Notes: generated by a model from the sequence alone, not told the origin. Counted from the first letter of the stretch, positions 45,086 through 54,234 are shown. The stretch: DNA of 64,000 bases from Desertimonas sp963733085 (GCA_963733085.1 CAVTBY010000002.1:1-64000), one strand, 5' to 3'. Program-made: numbers and translations.

Positions 45086-45247
45086 ACTGCGCCGGACACG
45101 ACGACGGAGACGACTGCGCCGGACACGACGACGGAGACGACTGCGCCGGACACGACGACGGAGACGACTGCGCCGGACACGACGACGGAGACGACTGCGC
45201 CGGACACGACGACGGAGACGACTGCGCCGGACACGACGACGGAGACG
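45086..45247. repeat. Six perfect 27-bp tandem repeats (TAPDTTTET stalk)
   Basis: Units start at 45086, 45113, 45140, 45167, 45194 and 45221 and read ACTGCGCCGGACACG then ACGACGGAGACG, with no differences. The unit is a multiple of three, so gain or loss of copies keeps the frame. Two 21-bp TEPTVPP units precede it. Confidence 0.95.
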
Positions 45248-45261
45248 ACGTGCCGCTGGCG

Positions 45262-45940
45262 ACCGAGCCGTCGTTGACGGTGGTGGGTTCGGGGACGTGT
45301 GAGCCGGGTTCGGCGAGTTTCGTGGTGACGGTGGTGGATCCGCCTGCCGATCTTCTCTTTGTGGCGCTGAACTTCACGGTCAATGGTCAGGTGGGCTCGA
45401 TGCCTTACATCGATGCCGGGATGGGTTGGACGGACACGTTTACGTGGCCGGCGGAGCCGGGTTCGACGGTCGACTTCGTGGTCACGACGATCTTCTGGGA
45501 CTACTCGTCGGGAACGGTGACTGAAGACAATCCGGGTGTGTCGGAGCAGGTGACGGTGCCTGACGATTGTCTGCCGGAGCCGACGACGCCGACGACGGAG
45601 CCGGGGCCGCCGCCGACCGAGCCGTCGTTGACGGTGGTGGGTTCGGGGACGTGTGAGCCAGGTTCGACGAGTTTCGTGGTGACGGTGGTGGATCCGCCTG
45701 CCGACCTCAACTTTGTGGCGCTGAACTTCACGGTCAATGGTCAGGTGGGTTCGATGCCTTACATCGATGCCGGGATGGATTGGACGGACACGTTTACGTG
45801 GCCGGCGGAGCCGGGCTCGACGGTCGACTTCGTGGTCACGACGATCTTCTGGGACTACTCGTCGGGAACGGTGACCGAGAACGATCCGGGTGTGTCGGAG
45901 CAGGTGACGGTGCCTGACGATTGTCTGCCGGAGCCGACTG
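45262..45940. repeat. Two near-identical tandem domain copies, 354-bp period
   Basis: The segment starting ACCGAGCCGTCGTTGACGG at 45262 recurs at 45616. Over about 325 bp only a handful of bases differ; examples in protein are SASFVV/STSFVV, ADLLFVA/ADLNFVA, GMGW/GMDW and EDNP/ENDP. Near-identity at synonymous sites shows a recent duplication or gene conversion. Confidence 0.92.
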
Positions 45941-45960
45941 CGCCGACGTCGGCTCCTGCC

Positions 45961-46230
45961 ACGTCGGCTCCGGACACGTCGGCTCCGGACACGTCGGCTC
46001 CGGACACGTCGGCTCCGGATACGTCGGCTCCGGACACGTCGGCTCCGGACACGTCGGCTCCGGACACGTCGGCTCCGGATACGTCGGCTCCGGATACGTC
46101 GGCTCCGGATACGTCGGCTCCGGATACGTCGGCTCCGGACACGTCGGCTCCGGACACGTCGGCTCCGGACACGTCGGCTCCGGACACGTCGGCTCCGGAC
46201 ACGTCGGCTCCCGACACGACGGCTCCCGAC
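45961..46230. repeat. 15-bp tandem array (SAPDT stalk), 16 units plus 2 variants
   Basis: ACGTCGGCTCCGGAC repeats 16 times from 45961 to 46200, followed by two variants with CCC and ACG substitutions. The last codon alternates GAC/GAT: the pattern CCCT is repeated twice, then TTTC, then CCCC, revealing 60-bp higher-order blocks. Units are in frame, so stalk length can vary without breaking the gene. Confidence 0.95.
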
Positions 46231-47228
46231 ACGACGGAGGCACTTGCGACGACCACCAGCTCGACGACGTCGAGTTCGACGACAACAACGTCCGTCTCAC
46301 CGACCACGACCTCGGCGCCGGCGACGACTGATCCCGACGGGCCGACGCCGCCGCCGGCGGCGCTTGTAGGCAACGCAGTGTGCAGCGTCGAGGCGGGGGA
46401 GACCACACTGACGTGGCTGGTCCGCAACAACACGGGGTCGGCAACCAACATCAGCGGTGACACGCGCGGGCTGACGTTCGATCCGAACCCCGTACCCGCG
46501 AACGGGACGTCGACCGCCACTGAGGTCATCGCGGGCCCGGCTGAGGACCAGGAGATCACCGAGACGGTGACTGTCGATGTCGGGTTCAGCCTCGGCAATG
46601 GCGGCACGTCCGATCTCAGCGCCACAGTCACCGTTGGTGCGTGCACGGGTCCGGCGGCTCCGCCGGACATCGCGTTCACGTTCACCAACGATCCGAGCGT
46701 CGACGTCGCCGAGGTCGGCGACACGATCGACTACACGTATTGCGGAGAGAACACCAGCGACGTCGAGCTCGAGGTCGTCAGGGTGGTCGACGACAGGTTT
46801 GGCGTGCTCGAGGTCCCGCAGGAGCAGACGATCGTCGAGCCTGGCGAGGCGTTGTGCAGCACGGATCTCGGGCTGCCAGTGAGTTACGTGGCGACTGCGG
46901 CCGATGCTGGGACCACGATCGTCAACAACGCGACCGTGACCGTGCGCACGGTAGGAGAGGCGCCACAGGCGTTCCAGGCCAGTGATCCGGCAGAGGTGGA
47001 GATCCTTGGGTTCCAGTCTCCCGAACAGGTGGAACCGACTACCACGACGTTGCCCGTAACAGCATTGGCGGACACCGGGGCGAGCGGTCTACCGGCGCAG
47101 CTCATTGCGGCCGCCCTCGCAATCTCCACCGGCTGGATGCTCGTCCTGGTGGGGCGGCGGCGCAGCGCCACCTGACCCGACCGGCAAGACATAGTGCGAA
47201 TAAGCACTAGTGCGATTGTCTTCGCCCA

Positions 47229-47546
47229 GTGCCAGTGCCAGTGCCCGAGGAGCCTGACTTCGCCGACGTAGTCGCCGCCGCGGCTCACTTTCAGGAGCGC
47301 TCGGCCAGCGACATCGCGCCGGTGGCGCGGCCGCTCCCAGGACGAGGTCGCACAAGCTCTGGGCATCGGCCAATCCGATGTGTCGAAGATCGAGCGCCGG
47401 GCCGACACGCGAATTTCGACCGTGCGGCGCTACGTCGCTGCCCTCGGGGCGAGCTGCAGCTCTCGGCCCGCTTCGTCCCTGACGCCTGGGACGGGCCGGA
47501 GCTTCCATCGACGATCGATCTCGATATCGGCAGTCGGGTTGACTAG
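47229..47546 (+). pseudogene. XRE-family antitoxin-like protein, frame-broken twice
   Basis: In the middle frame the HTH is unmistakable: RSQDEVAQALGIGQSDVSKI and ERRADTRISTVRRYVAALG, the HigA-like 'VSKIERRxDxxxSTxRRY' type. The start (EPDFADVVAAAAHFQERSAS) and the end (GELQLSARFVPDAWDGPELP, stop 47544) are in another frame. Removing one G near 47316 and adding one G in the GGGG run at 47446-47449 would rebuild a protein of about 105 residues. No toxin gene is adjacent. Orphan remnant or assembly errors. Confidence 0.65.
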
Positions 47547-48265
47547 AGACTGCGGCGCAACAGGGAGTGGACGCGCTCCCAGTGCAACTCGGATGCCTGG
47601 CGGTTGTAGCGCTCGGTCCCGGGCGGGGCGAAACCATGGACCGCGTAATCGATGAAGTCGATGGTGTAACTGACTGCCGCCTTGTCGAGCGCCTCGCGCA
47701 TCACCGGGATCGTCTCTGGCAGGGCAGTGGCATCGTTGTCGCACCAGGCGAAGTACAGCTCAGCACGCACCTTGTCGAGGTCGCGGTGCGGCGAGTCGTC
47801 GGTGTCGCGTACGAGCCAGGCGCCGTGGATCGACGCCGCCGCCGCGACTCGATCGGGGAACGCCCGAGCTACGGACACTGCCAGTCCGCCGCTCATGCAG
47901 AACCCGACCGCGCCAACGTTGCCGTCACGGGCCGCCGGATCACTCGAAGCGTGGGTCAGCAGCGCCTCGGCGTCGCCGACGATGTTCGTCGGGGTGATCG
48001 TGCCCATCAGCTCCTGGCGGGCGTGCATGTCCTCGTCGCTCAACCCGAACTCGCGATACGGCCCACCCCGGTAATAGAGGTACGGCAGCATCACGTAGTA
48101 CCCGGCGGTCGCCAGACGTGAGGCCATGTCGCGCAGCGCCGGGCGGATCCCCGGGGCGTCCATCAGGTAGAGCACGACCGGGTGCGGTCCGTCGTGCTCG
48201 GGGTGGAACAGGAACGTCGGCATCGTCCCGTCCGGCGTGGTGAGGTCGACCTGTCGCTCAATCAT
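47543..48265 (-). CDS. Dienelactone hydrolase family protein
   Basis: 240 residues, alpha/beta hydrolase of the DLH family: VVLYLMDAPGIRPALRDMAS, nucleophile elbow GAVGFCMSGGLAVSVA with a catalytic Cys instead of Ser, the acid residue region YFAWCDNDATALPE, and the catalytic His in YAVHGFAPPGTERYN. It hydrolyses dienelactone-like esters; the aromatic catabolism nearby makes this plausible, but there is no chlorocatechol gene in the window. It stands alone. Confidence 0.82.
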   Translation of the reverse strand: MIERQVDLTTPDGTMPTFLFHPEHDGPHPVVLYLMDAPGIRPALRDMASRLATAGYYVMLPYLYYRGGPYREFGLSDEDMHARQELMGTITPTNIVGDAEALLTHASSDPAARDGNVGAVGFCMSGGLAVSVARAFPDRVAAAASIHGAWLVRDTDDSPHRDLDKVRAELYFAWCDNDATALPETIPVMREALDKAAVSYTIDFIDYAVHGFAPPGTERYNRQASELHWERVHSLLRRSL

Positions 48266-48293
48266 CGGCCGAGAGTCTGACAGAAGGCTCCAT

Positions 48294-48353
48294 CGGAGTG
48301 TTTCGTGACGGACAGGTCGGCACGAAACACTCCGATGACACGAAACACTCGGA
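48294..48353. repeat. Family B palindromic repeat, copy 5
   Basis: CGGAGTGTTTCGTGACGGACA, the complementary GTCGGCACGAAACACTCCGAT, then a third arm ACGAAACACTCGGA. The GACGGACAGGTC centre is shared with copy 2. It lies between the dienelactone hydrolase start and the stop of the next minus-strand gene. Confidence 0.82.
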
Positions 48354-48368
48354 CGGAGACGGGGTGAG

Positions 48369-49311
48369 TCAGCTGGGGGTCGAGGTGTGGTCGATGCTGA
48401 TTCGGGCGTCGAGGTCGACCGTCGCATCATCCTCGGTAGCGGCGATGTCCATGACCATCTCCATCGTCAGCTGCTGGTCGAGAATGTTGGCGGCGCTGCC
48501 GGTGAGTGTGCCGGTCAGTGTCAGGTTGCCGGTGACCTCGGTGTCCGGAGACTCGGCCGCGAGTTGCTCGAGGGCGTCGCCTTCAACCCCGATCTCAATC
48601 GTGTAGTCATCGCCCTTGAGACTGACGAGCGTGAACTGCAGGGTCAACGGGACCCCCAGGTTTCCCGCGCTCTCAGGATCGGCGACCGTCCACACGGCGC
48701 CCTGCCCGACGGGTGTGGGCGGGGTCGCGACGAACGGTTCGATGCCGAAGCCACCCTCGACGAGCTCGTCGGCCAGCTCAGACTGCTCCGGCGTGAATGT
48801 CGCACCGTCGTCGGGTTCGACACTCAGCAAACCTCCGTGCGAACCGTGCTCGATGATCAGCGGGATGTCGACGAGCGGGGCGAAGTCCCTCGTGGCGGAT
48901 CCGTCGAGGCCGAGGTCGTCCGGGTCGCCCCCTTCCGCCGACGCCATCGTGAGATTGAACGACGTGAACGTCTCGCGCGTCGTGTACGCCCCGTCGGTCT
49001 CGACGGTGAGCACCTCGGTGGTGCGCGCCATGTCAACGATTGCTTCGACATCGAGAGCGATGGGGATTCCCTGGCCCGACACCGCGATCTCCGTGTCGTA
49101 ATTGCTGGTGCTCGTTGCGTTCGTGCCCGCCACTGCCGGTCGCGCCGAGCAGCACCCGGTGGTTCGGATCGCCCTCGTCAACGATGGTGACGATCGGGTC
49201 GTCATCATCGACAACGACGACGGACGCCTGGGCGACGGATGGGACAACGGCACCCATCCCTACGGCGACCGTTCCAACGGCGAGGCTCCAGCGGCGTGAC
49301 TTCGAGGCCAT
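48369..49311 (-). pseudogene. Secreted protein of unknown function (DUF6263-like), frame-broken
   Basis: A signal peptide RWSLAVGTVAVGMGAVVPSV with AQA cleavage is followed by an acidic stretch and RVLLGATGSGG. The mature domain is in another frame: TSNYDTEIAVSGQGIPIALD, TLQFTLVSLKGDDYTIEIGV, ending DLDARISIDHTSTPS. The frames join at about 49125 if one base is removed, giving about 313 residues. The beta-rich lipid-binding-like body resembles DUF6263 proteins of unknown role; that match is from memory and tentative. Confidence 0.55.
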
Positions 49312-49337
49312 GACTCGCGCTCCGTTCGAATTGGGAC

Positions 49338-51083
49338 TCAGACGGCGAGGGCGCCGTCAACGATCATCACCACGCCCACCACCGCACCGACCGCCCCCGA
49401 CAGTAATCGCAACTGCCTGTGGGCGAACGTCGCCCCGACGGAGGCAACGGCGATCGGGACCGCGCCGACGGCGGTCGCCAGCACCGGCAGCCACCAGCCG
49501 TTGCGGGCGGCGACGGCGACGACGGTGACGCCGACCACCGGAGTGAGCACGATCGGGAACAGCAGTGGTAGTAGGCCGCCGGCTACGGCGTCCGGAGCCG
49601 GCTCGTCGTCCCAGCGCACCAACGCCACCGCCGACCACACGGCGAGCACCAAGCCAGCGCCAACCTCCATCGTCGGCGAGCTGATGTCGAGGGCGTCGAG
49701 CAGCGGCGTGGCAAGAAACGCGAGGCCGACCGCGACAGCCTCGAGCCCGATGCCAACCACCAAACGTTGCGTCGCCGATGCATGACGTAGCAGCCGGGTC
49801 CGCTGGGGAACGTCGAGCGCTGTGATCACGGCGGCGACCGCGATGATCCAGTTCACGAGTGTTCCTCGGTCAGCTCGGCGGCCCCGAGCAACGCAGATAA
49901 GCGCGTGCTGCTGGTCGTCCATCTGCGTGACGTCGAACTGGAACCACGCGCCCAGCACGACCGAGTCGTCATCGTCGTCGGCCACGTCGTCGGGACCGCT
50001 CTGCCGATCGACGAGCACTCCTCCGACACACACCGCCCGCTCGGCGAGCGGCTCCTCGATGTCTGACAGCGCGGGAGTGGCAGCTGCGACGATCTCCCAG
50101 TTCGACAGCGCCTCGCCGATCGTGCCGAGCCCGGCGCCGAGCGTCTGACGACCCCGCGTCCGGTACGAGAACAGGCTGTTCGTGCGCTGCGACTCGTAGC
50201 GGATCTGCAGGCTCTGCAACCCGGCCTGGCGTCGCACGAACGGGAGGTAGTCGTCGGGCAGTTGCCAACCCGGCCACGTCGTCATCACGGCGAACCCGTA
50301 CGCCGCCCAGTGGTCGGGAACGTCGGGCTGGAAACCCTCGACCTCGCGCCGCTCCATGGCGATGTAGTGGGCGATGCGCTCGGCCGTCTCGCCGTAGCCA
50401 CCGTCCGGGAACGCGCGGTGGAGCAACGTCAACGCCCAGAACGCCTCTCCCGTGAAGTACTTGCTCCAGCTCTCCGGCACCGCCGCTTCGGCCTCCGGGT
50501 CGTAGCGCCCGTAGACCTGGCCACGCTCGTTGGTCATCGCCACCAGGAACGCCCCGAGCTCACCGAGCGCCTCGTCGTAACTCTCGTCGCCCGTCCGCTC
50601 GCGGCGCAGCGCGAGGGCGGCGGCGAGCAGGGCACTCGCCCCGCTGCCAAACGATCCGTCGCCCTCGCCGGCGAACGCGCTCCACCCAGGCCCGGTGTAC
50701 ATGCGGTCGAGCGCCCACACGATGCCTCGCTCGGCCGATGCCGCCGCCGCCTCCGATTCCGCCAGCCCGGCGCCGGCGGCCTGCTCGAGGCTCATCGTCA
50801 CGCCGGCGTGGCGGGTGATGTTGTAGCCGCCGACGTCGCTGTCGGTGTCGCGGTCGTAGCGGTACAGCCACGCTCCGTCGTCACGCTGGTTGCGGACGAA
50901 CCATCCGACCGTGGCATCGGCGGAGACGCGCAACTCCTCAGCCGTTGGATCGCCGCACTGCTCGGCCTGGACGACGAAGGCGCGTAGCCCGCCGAGCACG
51001 AGCACCCACGACAGCACGCCGCCGGCGACGACCCGGCCGACGGTCCGACGGCGTCGAGGCGGTGGCACCGCCGGCTCGGACAT
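49338..51083 (-). CDS. Membrane protein with alpha-toroid domain and C-terminal helices
   Basis: 581 residues, not assignable to a named family with confidence. One N-terminal membrane helix (VAGGVLSWVLVLGGLRAFVV) is followed by an extracytoplasmic region of about 350 residues whose paired helices recall alpha/alpha toroids (WSAFAGEGDGSFGSGASALL, GEAFWALTLLHRAFPDGGYG, DHWAAYGFAVMTTWPGW). Four or five C-terminal helices follow (VNWIIAVAAVITALD, LLFPIVLTPVVGVTVVAVAA). ATG 51083 is chosen; the longer frame reads through family C DNA. Divergent from the HTTM group. Lipid or polyprenol processing at the membrane is one possibility only. Confidence 0.6.
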   Translation of the reverse strand: MSEPAVPPPRRRRTVGRVVAGGVLSWVLVLGGLRAFVVQAEQCGDPTAEELRVSADATVGWFVRNQRDDGAWLYRYDRDTDSDVGGYNITRHAGVTMSLEQAAGAGLAESEAAAASAERGIVWALDRMYTGPGWSAFAGEGDGSFGSGASALLAAALALRRERTGDESYDEALGELGAFLVAMTNERGQVYGRYDPEAEAAVPESWSKYFTGEAFWALTLLHRAFPDGGYGETAERIAHYIAMERREVEGFQPDVPDHWAAYGFAVMTTWPGWQLPDDYLPFVRRQAGLQSLQIRYESQRTNSLFSYRTRGRQTLGAGLGTIGEALSNWEIVAAATPALSDIEEPLAERAVCVGGVLVDRQSGPDDVADDDDDSVVLGAWFQFDVTQMDDQQHALICVARGRRADRGTLVNWIIAVAAVITALDVPQRTRLLRHASATQRLVVGIGLEAVAVGLAFLATPLLDALDISSPTMEVGAGLVLAVWSAVALVRWDDEPAPDAVAGGLLPLLFPIVLTPVVGVTVVAVAARNGWWLPVLATAVGAVPIAVASVGATFAHRQLRLLSGAVGAVVGVVMIVDGALAV

Positions 51084-51157
51084 TCGGCCGAGAGTACAAG
51101 CGTGGCCGAGCCGTAACGTGGCGTCGATGCCGCAGATCCAGGGTCTCCCTTGGCGAG

Positions 51158-51330
51158 AAGTGCCGACGCAGCAGGCACGAAACGGTTGTTTCAGTCGGCA
51201 CTTCGGATTCTTCCCGCGCAATGCGGCCAGATCTGGCCGCTCGGCGACATCAGTCCTCGGTCACCCGTCGCGGCGGCTGGAAACCGCTGCCTTCCAGGGC
51301 CAGCGCGCTCGCCGGAGCCTCGGTTGAACC
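51158..51330. repeat. Family C repeat, copy 2
   Basis: AAGTGCCGAC (51158-51167) and GTCGGCACTT (51194-51203) enclose 26 bp, exactly as in copy 1. CGGATTCTTCCCGCG follows, then a tail with GGAAACCGC and CCAGCGCGC. It lies between two divergent genes, in a 296-bp spacer with no coding sequence seen. Confidence 0.7.
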
Positions 51331-51379
51331 CACACGAACCCGAGGAGTCCCCACATCCAGGGTCTGGGCGGTGCCCAGG

Positions 51380-51832
51380 GTGAAGGGGCCACGCGCCGAA
51401 CAGTTGCGTGCTGCGATTGTCGGACTCGTTGCCGTCGGCGCCGTGCTCGTCCCCCTTAGCCGTGACCTCGGAGCGGACAGCCTGCCGCTGTCGAACTATC
51501 CGATGTTCACGGCCAGGCGGTCGCAGGTCACGTCGATCGAGCGGGCGATCGGAGTGGCGACGGACGGCACCGAGCACGTCCTCTCACCCGAGCTGACCGG
51601 CGGGACGGTCGAGGTGATCCACGCCGCCCAGACGATCGTCGACGCGATCCGCGCCGGGTCGGCAGATGAGTTGTGCACCGAGATCGCAAGGCGCGTCGCC
51701 GAATCGGGCCACGATGACACGACCGAAGTCATCGTCGTGCGCGAGCGCTTCGACGTCGTCACGTCCCTGGATGACGACGACCCCGTGCCGGTGGATCGGC
51801 GAGTTCACGCCCGTTGCGAGGTGCCCGCGTGA
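51380..51832 (+). CDS. Small single-pass membrane protein, partner of the HTTM protein
   Basis: 150 residues. One N-terminal helix, AAIVGLVAVGAVLVPLS, then PLSNYPMFTARRSQVTSIER and an extracytoplasmic alpha/beta domain ending RRVHARCEVPA. The 'LSNYPMF' motif near the membrane recalls proteins encoded next to HTTM genes. GTG 51380 is chosen; GTG 51371 is possible. Its stop overlaps the HTTM start (GTGA), indicating a complex or shared step. Function unknown. Confidence 0.65.
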   Translation: MKGPRAEQLRAAIVGLVAVGAVLVPLSRDLGADSLPLSNYPMFTARRSQVTSIERAIGVATDGTEHVLSPELTGGTVEVIHAAQTIVDAIRAGSADELCTEIARRVAESGHDDTTEVIVVRERFDVVTSLDDDDPVPVDRRVHARCEVPA

Positions 51833-52716
51833 CCTGGTTGATGGCGCCTGCACCTTCGGGACGGCTCAACGCCGTGCGACTGTTGACGATCGGCTACGCC
51901 CTCGTCTGGATCGCAGTGCGGACGAGCCACTGGCTGGACCTCTCTCGACTTCCGTCGGAGAGGAGGGAACCGGTCGGGATCGTCAACTGGATCGGCACCC
52001 AGAGCACTACCACTCTCATCGTCATCGTCGTCGCCACCGTCGTCGCCGGGATCGCCGCCCTCGGGGACGTTGCCTGGCCGCTGAGCGCCCCGGTGTTCGC
52101 CGTCGGCTTCCTCTGGCTCACGTCGCTCGGTGCCTCGTGGGGGCAGATCCTGCACACCGAGCACCTCGTCGTCCTGCACCTCCTCGTCCTCGCCGCCGCG
52201 CCGTCGGGACGAGGCGCGTCGGCGACAACCGGCTGGCCGTTGAAGGTGATGAGCGCCGTCACGGTGGCCACCTACTTCGTCGCCGGCGTCGCCAAGCTGC
52301 GCTTCGGCGGTGGCCTCGACTGGCTCGACGGGGACGGCCTCCTGCGCCTCGTCGCTCACGACAACCTGCGCAAGCGCCTGCTCGGCGACGCCTGGTCGCC
52401 GTTCGCCCCGTTCGCCGTCGGCCATCCGATGATCTTCCAGCTCGGTGCCTGGATCACCCTCGTCGTCGAGCTCGGCGCCCCTCTCGCTCTGCTCGGGCGC
52501 CGTTGGGCGTACACATGGGTTGCCCTGGCCTGGACGTTCCACCTCGCCGTCCTCGCCCTGATGGCCGTGCTGTTCCCGTATCCGCTGGTCGGCGTGGCCT
52601 TCGCCTCGATGCTGCCAGTGGAACGCCTGCTGGCCTGGCGGCCGGCGGGTCTACTCGATCGGGTGCGGGGGTACCGCGAGGTCGATGGACCAGCGCGCAC
52701 CGGCCTCGGCTCCTGA
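51829..52716 (+). CDS. HTTM-domain membrane protein
   Basis: 295 residues with about seven hydrophobic helices. TYFVAGVAKLRFGGGLDWLD and DGLLRLVAHDNLRKRL match the horizontally transferred transmembrane (HTTM) domain, the membrane part of vitamin-K gamma-carboxylase-like proteins. The soluble carboxylase domain is absent, as in most bacterial members, whose role is unknown. It overlaps its upstream partner by 4 bp and the NuoF-like gene by 32 bp. Confidence 0.75.
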   Translation: MTWLMAPAPSGRLNAVRLLTIGYALVWIAVRTSHWLDLSRLPSERREPVGIVNWIGTQSTTTLIVIVVATVVAGIAALGDVAWPLSAPVFAVGFLWLTSLGASWGQILHTEHLVVLHLLVLAAAPSGRGASATTGWPLKVMSAVTVATYFVAGVAKLRFGGGLDWLDGDGLLRLVAHDNLRKRLLGDAWSPFAPFAVGHPMIFQLGAWITLVVELGAPLALLGRRWAYTWVALAWTFHLAVLALMAVLFPYPLVGVAFASMLPVERLLAWRPAGLLDRVRGYREVDGPARTGLGS

Positions 52717-54172
52717 CGCGGTCGTGCACCGGGTGCTACCGATCGGCGTGCACCGCCGCCTCGACGACTACGTCGCCGCCGGCGGCGGTGCCGGCCGCCG
52801 TGTCGCCCTCGACCTCGACGCCGCGGCACTGATCGATGTCGTGACACAGTCCGGGTTGCGCGGACGCGGCGGGGCTGGCTTCCCGACCGGCGCCAAATGG
52901 ACGACAGTCGCCGGCCTCGCCTCCGAGGCCCTGCCAACCACCGTCGTCGTCAACGGCGCCGAGGGCGAGCCGGGAACCTTCAAGGACCGGGCGATCCTGC
53001 GCGCCAACCCCTACGCCGTTCTCGAGGGAGCGGTGATCGCCGCCCGTGCTGTCGGCGCGCCGACCGCCATCATCGCCCTCAAGTCGACGTTCGCCCGCGA
53101 GGTGGAACGGGTTGAAGCTGCGATCACCGAGATGGAAGTCGCGGGGTGGGTCGACCGTGGCGTGCTCTCGGTGTTCCAGGGACCGCGGGAGTACCTCTAC
53201 GGCGAGGAGACTGGCCTGCTCGAAGCCGTCGCCGGGCGGCCACCGTTCCCACGCATCGCTCCGCCGTGGCGCCGCGGCGCCACCGAGCTCGTCGAAGGTG
53301 CCGACGACGCCGACAGTGAGAGCGGGCTCGCTGCCCCGGTGCTGATGGCCGGGGCCACCGACGCACCGCCGGCGCTGGTCAACAATGTCGAGACGATCGC
53401 CAATGTGCCGGCGATCGTCGCCAATGGCGCTGAGTGGTTCCGCTCACTCGGCACCGACGATTCGCCGGGCACGATCGTGTGCACGGTCAGCGGTTCGACG
53501 ACGCGAGCTGGTGTCGCCGAGATCCCGATGGGCACGCCGTTGCGTGTCGCCATCGAGACGATCGGCGGCGGGGTTGACGTTGGGCGCCGGGTGTCGGCCG
53601 TTCTGATGGGCGTCGCCAACGCTGTGCTCACGGGCGACCAACTCGACACGCCGCTGACGTACGAAGCGATGCGTGACGCCGGCAGCGGACTCGGCTCGGC
53701 CGGGGTGATCGTGCTCACCGATGACGACGACTTGCTCGCTGCCGCCGCCGGAGTGGCCCACTTCCTCGGCATCGAGTCATGTGGGCAGTGCACGCCGTGC
53801 AAGCGCGACGGCCTCGCACTCGCGGAACGACTGACGGCGTTGTGCGCTGGGTCCGGCAAGTCGGGCGACGCGGCGGCGATCTCCGACCTGCTCAGCACGG
53901 TCGCCGATGGCGCGCGTTGCGCCCTCGCCGCCCAGCAGCAGAGTGCCGTCGGCAGTCTCGTGGCCCTCGCCGCGCAACGGCCGCGACCGCCGATCAGTGC
54001 CGACGAGGTTGAACCGGCCGGCCCGCTGCTCGTCGCCGAGCTCGTCGACATCGACGACGGCAAGGCGATCTACGACGAGGAGTTCGCGAGCAAGCAGCCG
54101 GACTGGACTTACGACGAGGTCGACTCCGGGCAGTCGCCCGTCGACCGCCTAACCGACCGCCGCGCCGACTGA
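52685..54172 (+). CDS. NuoF-like NADH-binding flavoprotein (51-kDa family), stand-alone
   Basis: 495 residues with the complete 51-kDa layout. FMN/NADH motifs GRGGAGFPTGAKW and NGAEGEPGTFKDR; the SLBB region near VSGSTTRAGVAEIPMGTPLR; and a [4Fe-4S] site of three clustered Cys in ESCGQCTPCKRDG plus a fourth in GARCALAA. The rest of complex I is absent. It follows the HTTM gene with a 32-bp overlap, so it is probably co-translated with a membrane protein of unknown function. It could pass electrons from NADH to an unidentified acceptor. Confidence 0.82.
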   Translation: MDQRAPASAPDAVVHRVLPIGVHRRLDDYVAAGGGAGRRVALDLDAAALIDVVTQSGLRGRGGAGFPTGAKWTTVAGLASEALPTTVVVNGAEGEPGTFKDRAILRANPYAVLEGAVIAARAVGAPTAIIALKSTFAREVERVEAAITEMEVAGWVDRGVLSVFQGPREYLYGEETGLLEAVAGRPPFPRIAPPWRRGATELVEGADDADSESGLAAPVLMAGATDAPPALVNNVETIANVPAIVANGAEWFRSLGTDDSPGTIVCTVSGSTTRAGVAEIPMGTPLRVAIETIGGGVDVGRRVSAVLMGVANAVLTGDQLDTPLTYEAMRDAGSGLGSAGVIVLTDDDDLLAAAAGVAHFLGIESCGQCTPCKRDGLALAERLTALCAGSGKSGDAAAISDLLSTVADGARCALAAQQQSAVGSLVALAAQRPRPPISADEVEPAGPLLVAELVDIDDGKAIYDEEFASKQPDWTYDEVDSGQSPVDRLTDRRAD

Positions 54173-54180
54173 CGCCGCCC

Positions 54181-54232
54181 CAACCGTTGGGTGTTTTCAT
54201 GACCGAATCGTCATGAGAACACCCATCGGTCG
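54181..54232. repeat. Family A 52-bp palindromic repeat, copy 5
   Basis: CAACCGTTGGGTGTTTTCATGA...TCATGAGAACACCCATCGGTCG, with a CCGAATCG centre that is the reverse of copy 2. It starts 8 bp after the NuoF-like stop and ends 3 bp before the meaB stop on the other strand, a convergent terminator position. Confidence 0.88.
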
Positions 54233-54234
54233 TG

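Larger units (their letters stand above)
43808..47175 (+). pseudogene. Large repeat-rich, sortase-anchored surface protein, frame break in the stalk
   Basis: Signal peptide RRRTLGAIVIATVAVWTVSG with AVA cleavage region. A Thr/Pro/Glu-rich stretch follows, then an Ig-like/DUF11-type domain (VTWRVTNTGTTPLPIVSSSE), a TEPTVPP segment and six TAPDTTTET repeats. The second frame holds two nearly identical 105-residue domains, about 18 SAPDT repeats, another Ig-like domain, and the tail LADTGASGLPAQ-hydrophobic helix-GRRRSAT, an LAxTG sorting signal of the class E sortase type. The frames switch at about 45250, just after the 27-bp repeats, where one missing base (TT-VPLATEP) would join them. Restored length about 1120 residues. 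Probably cell-wall linked. Confidence 0.75.

Noticed and set aside
45086..46230. CRISPR-like tandem arrays
   Set aside because: Units are directly adjacent with no spacers and are in frame within a surface protein; they encode TAPDTTTET and SAPDT.
45836..46724. Long minus-strand open frames over the repeats (PEPTC and GADVS repeats)
   Set aside because: They are antisense shadows of the 15-bp array, which is open in several frames.
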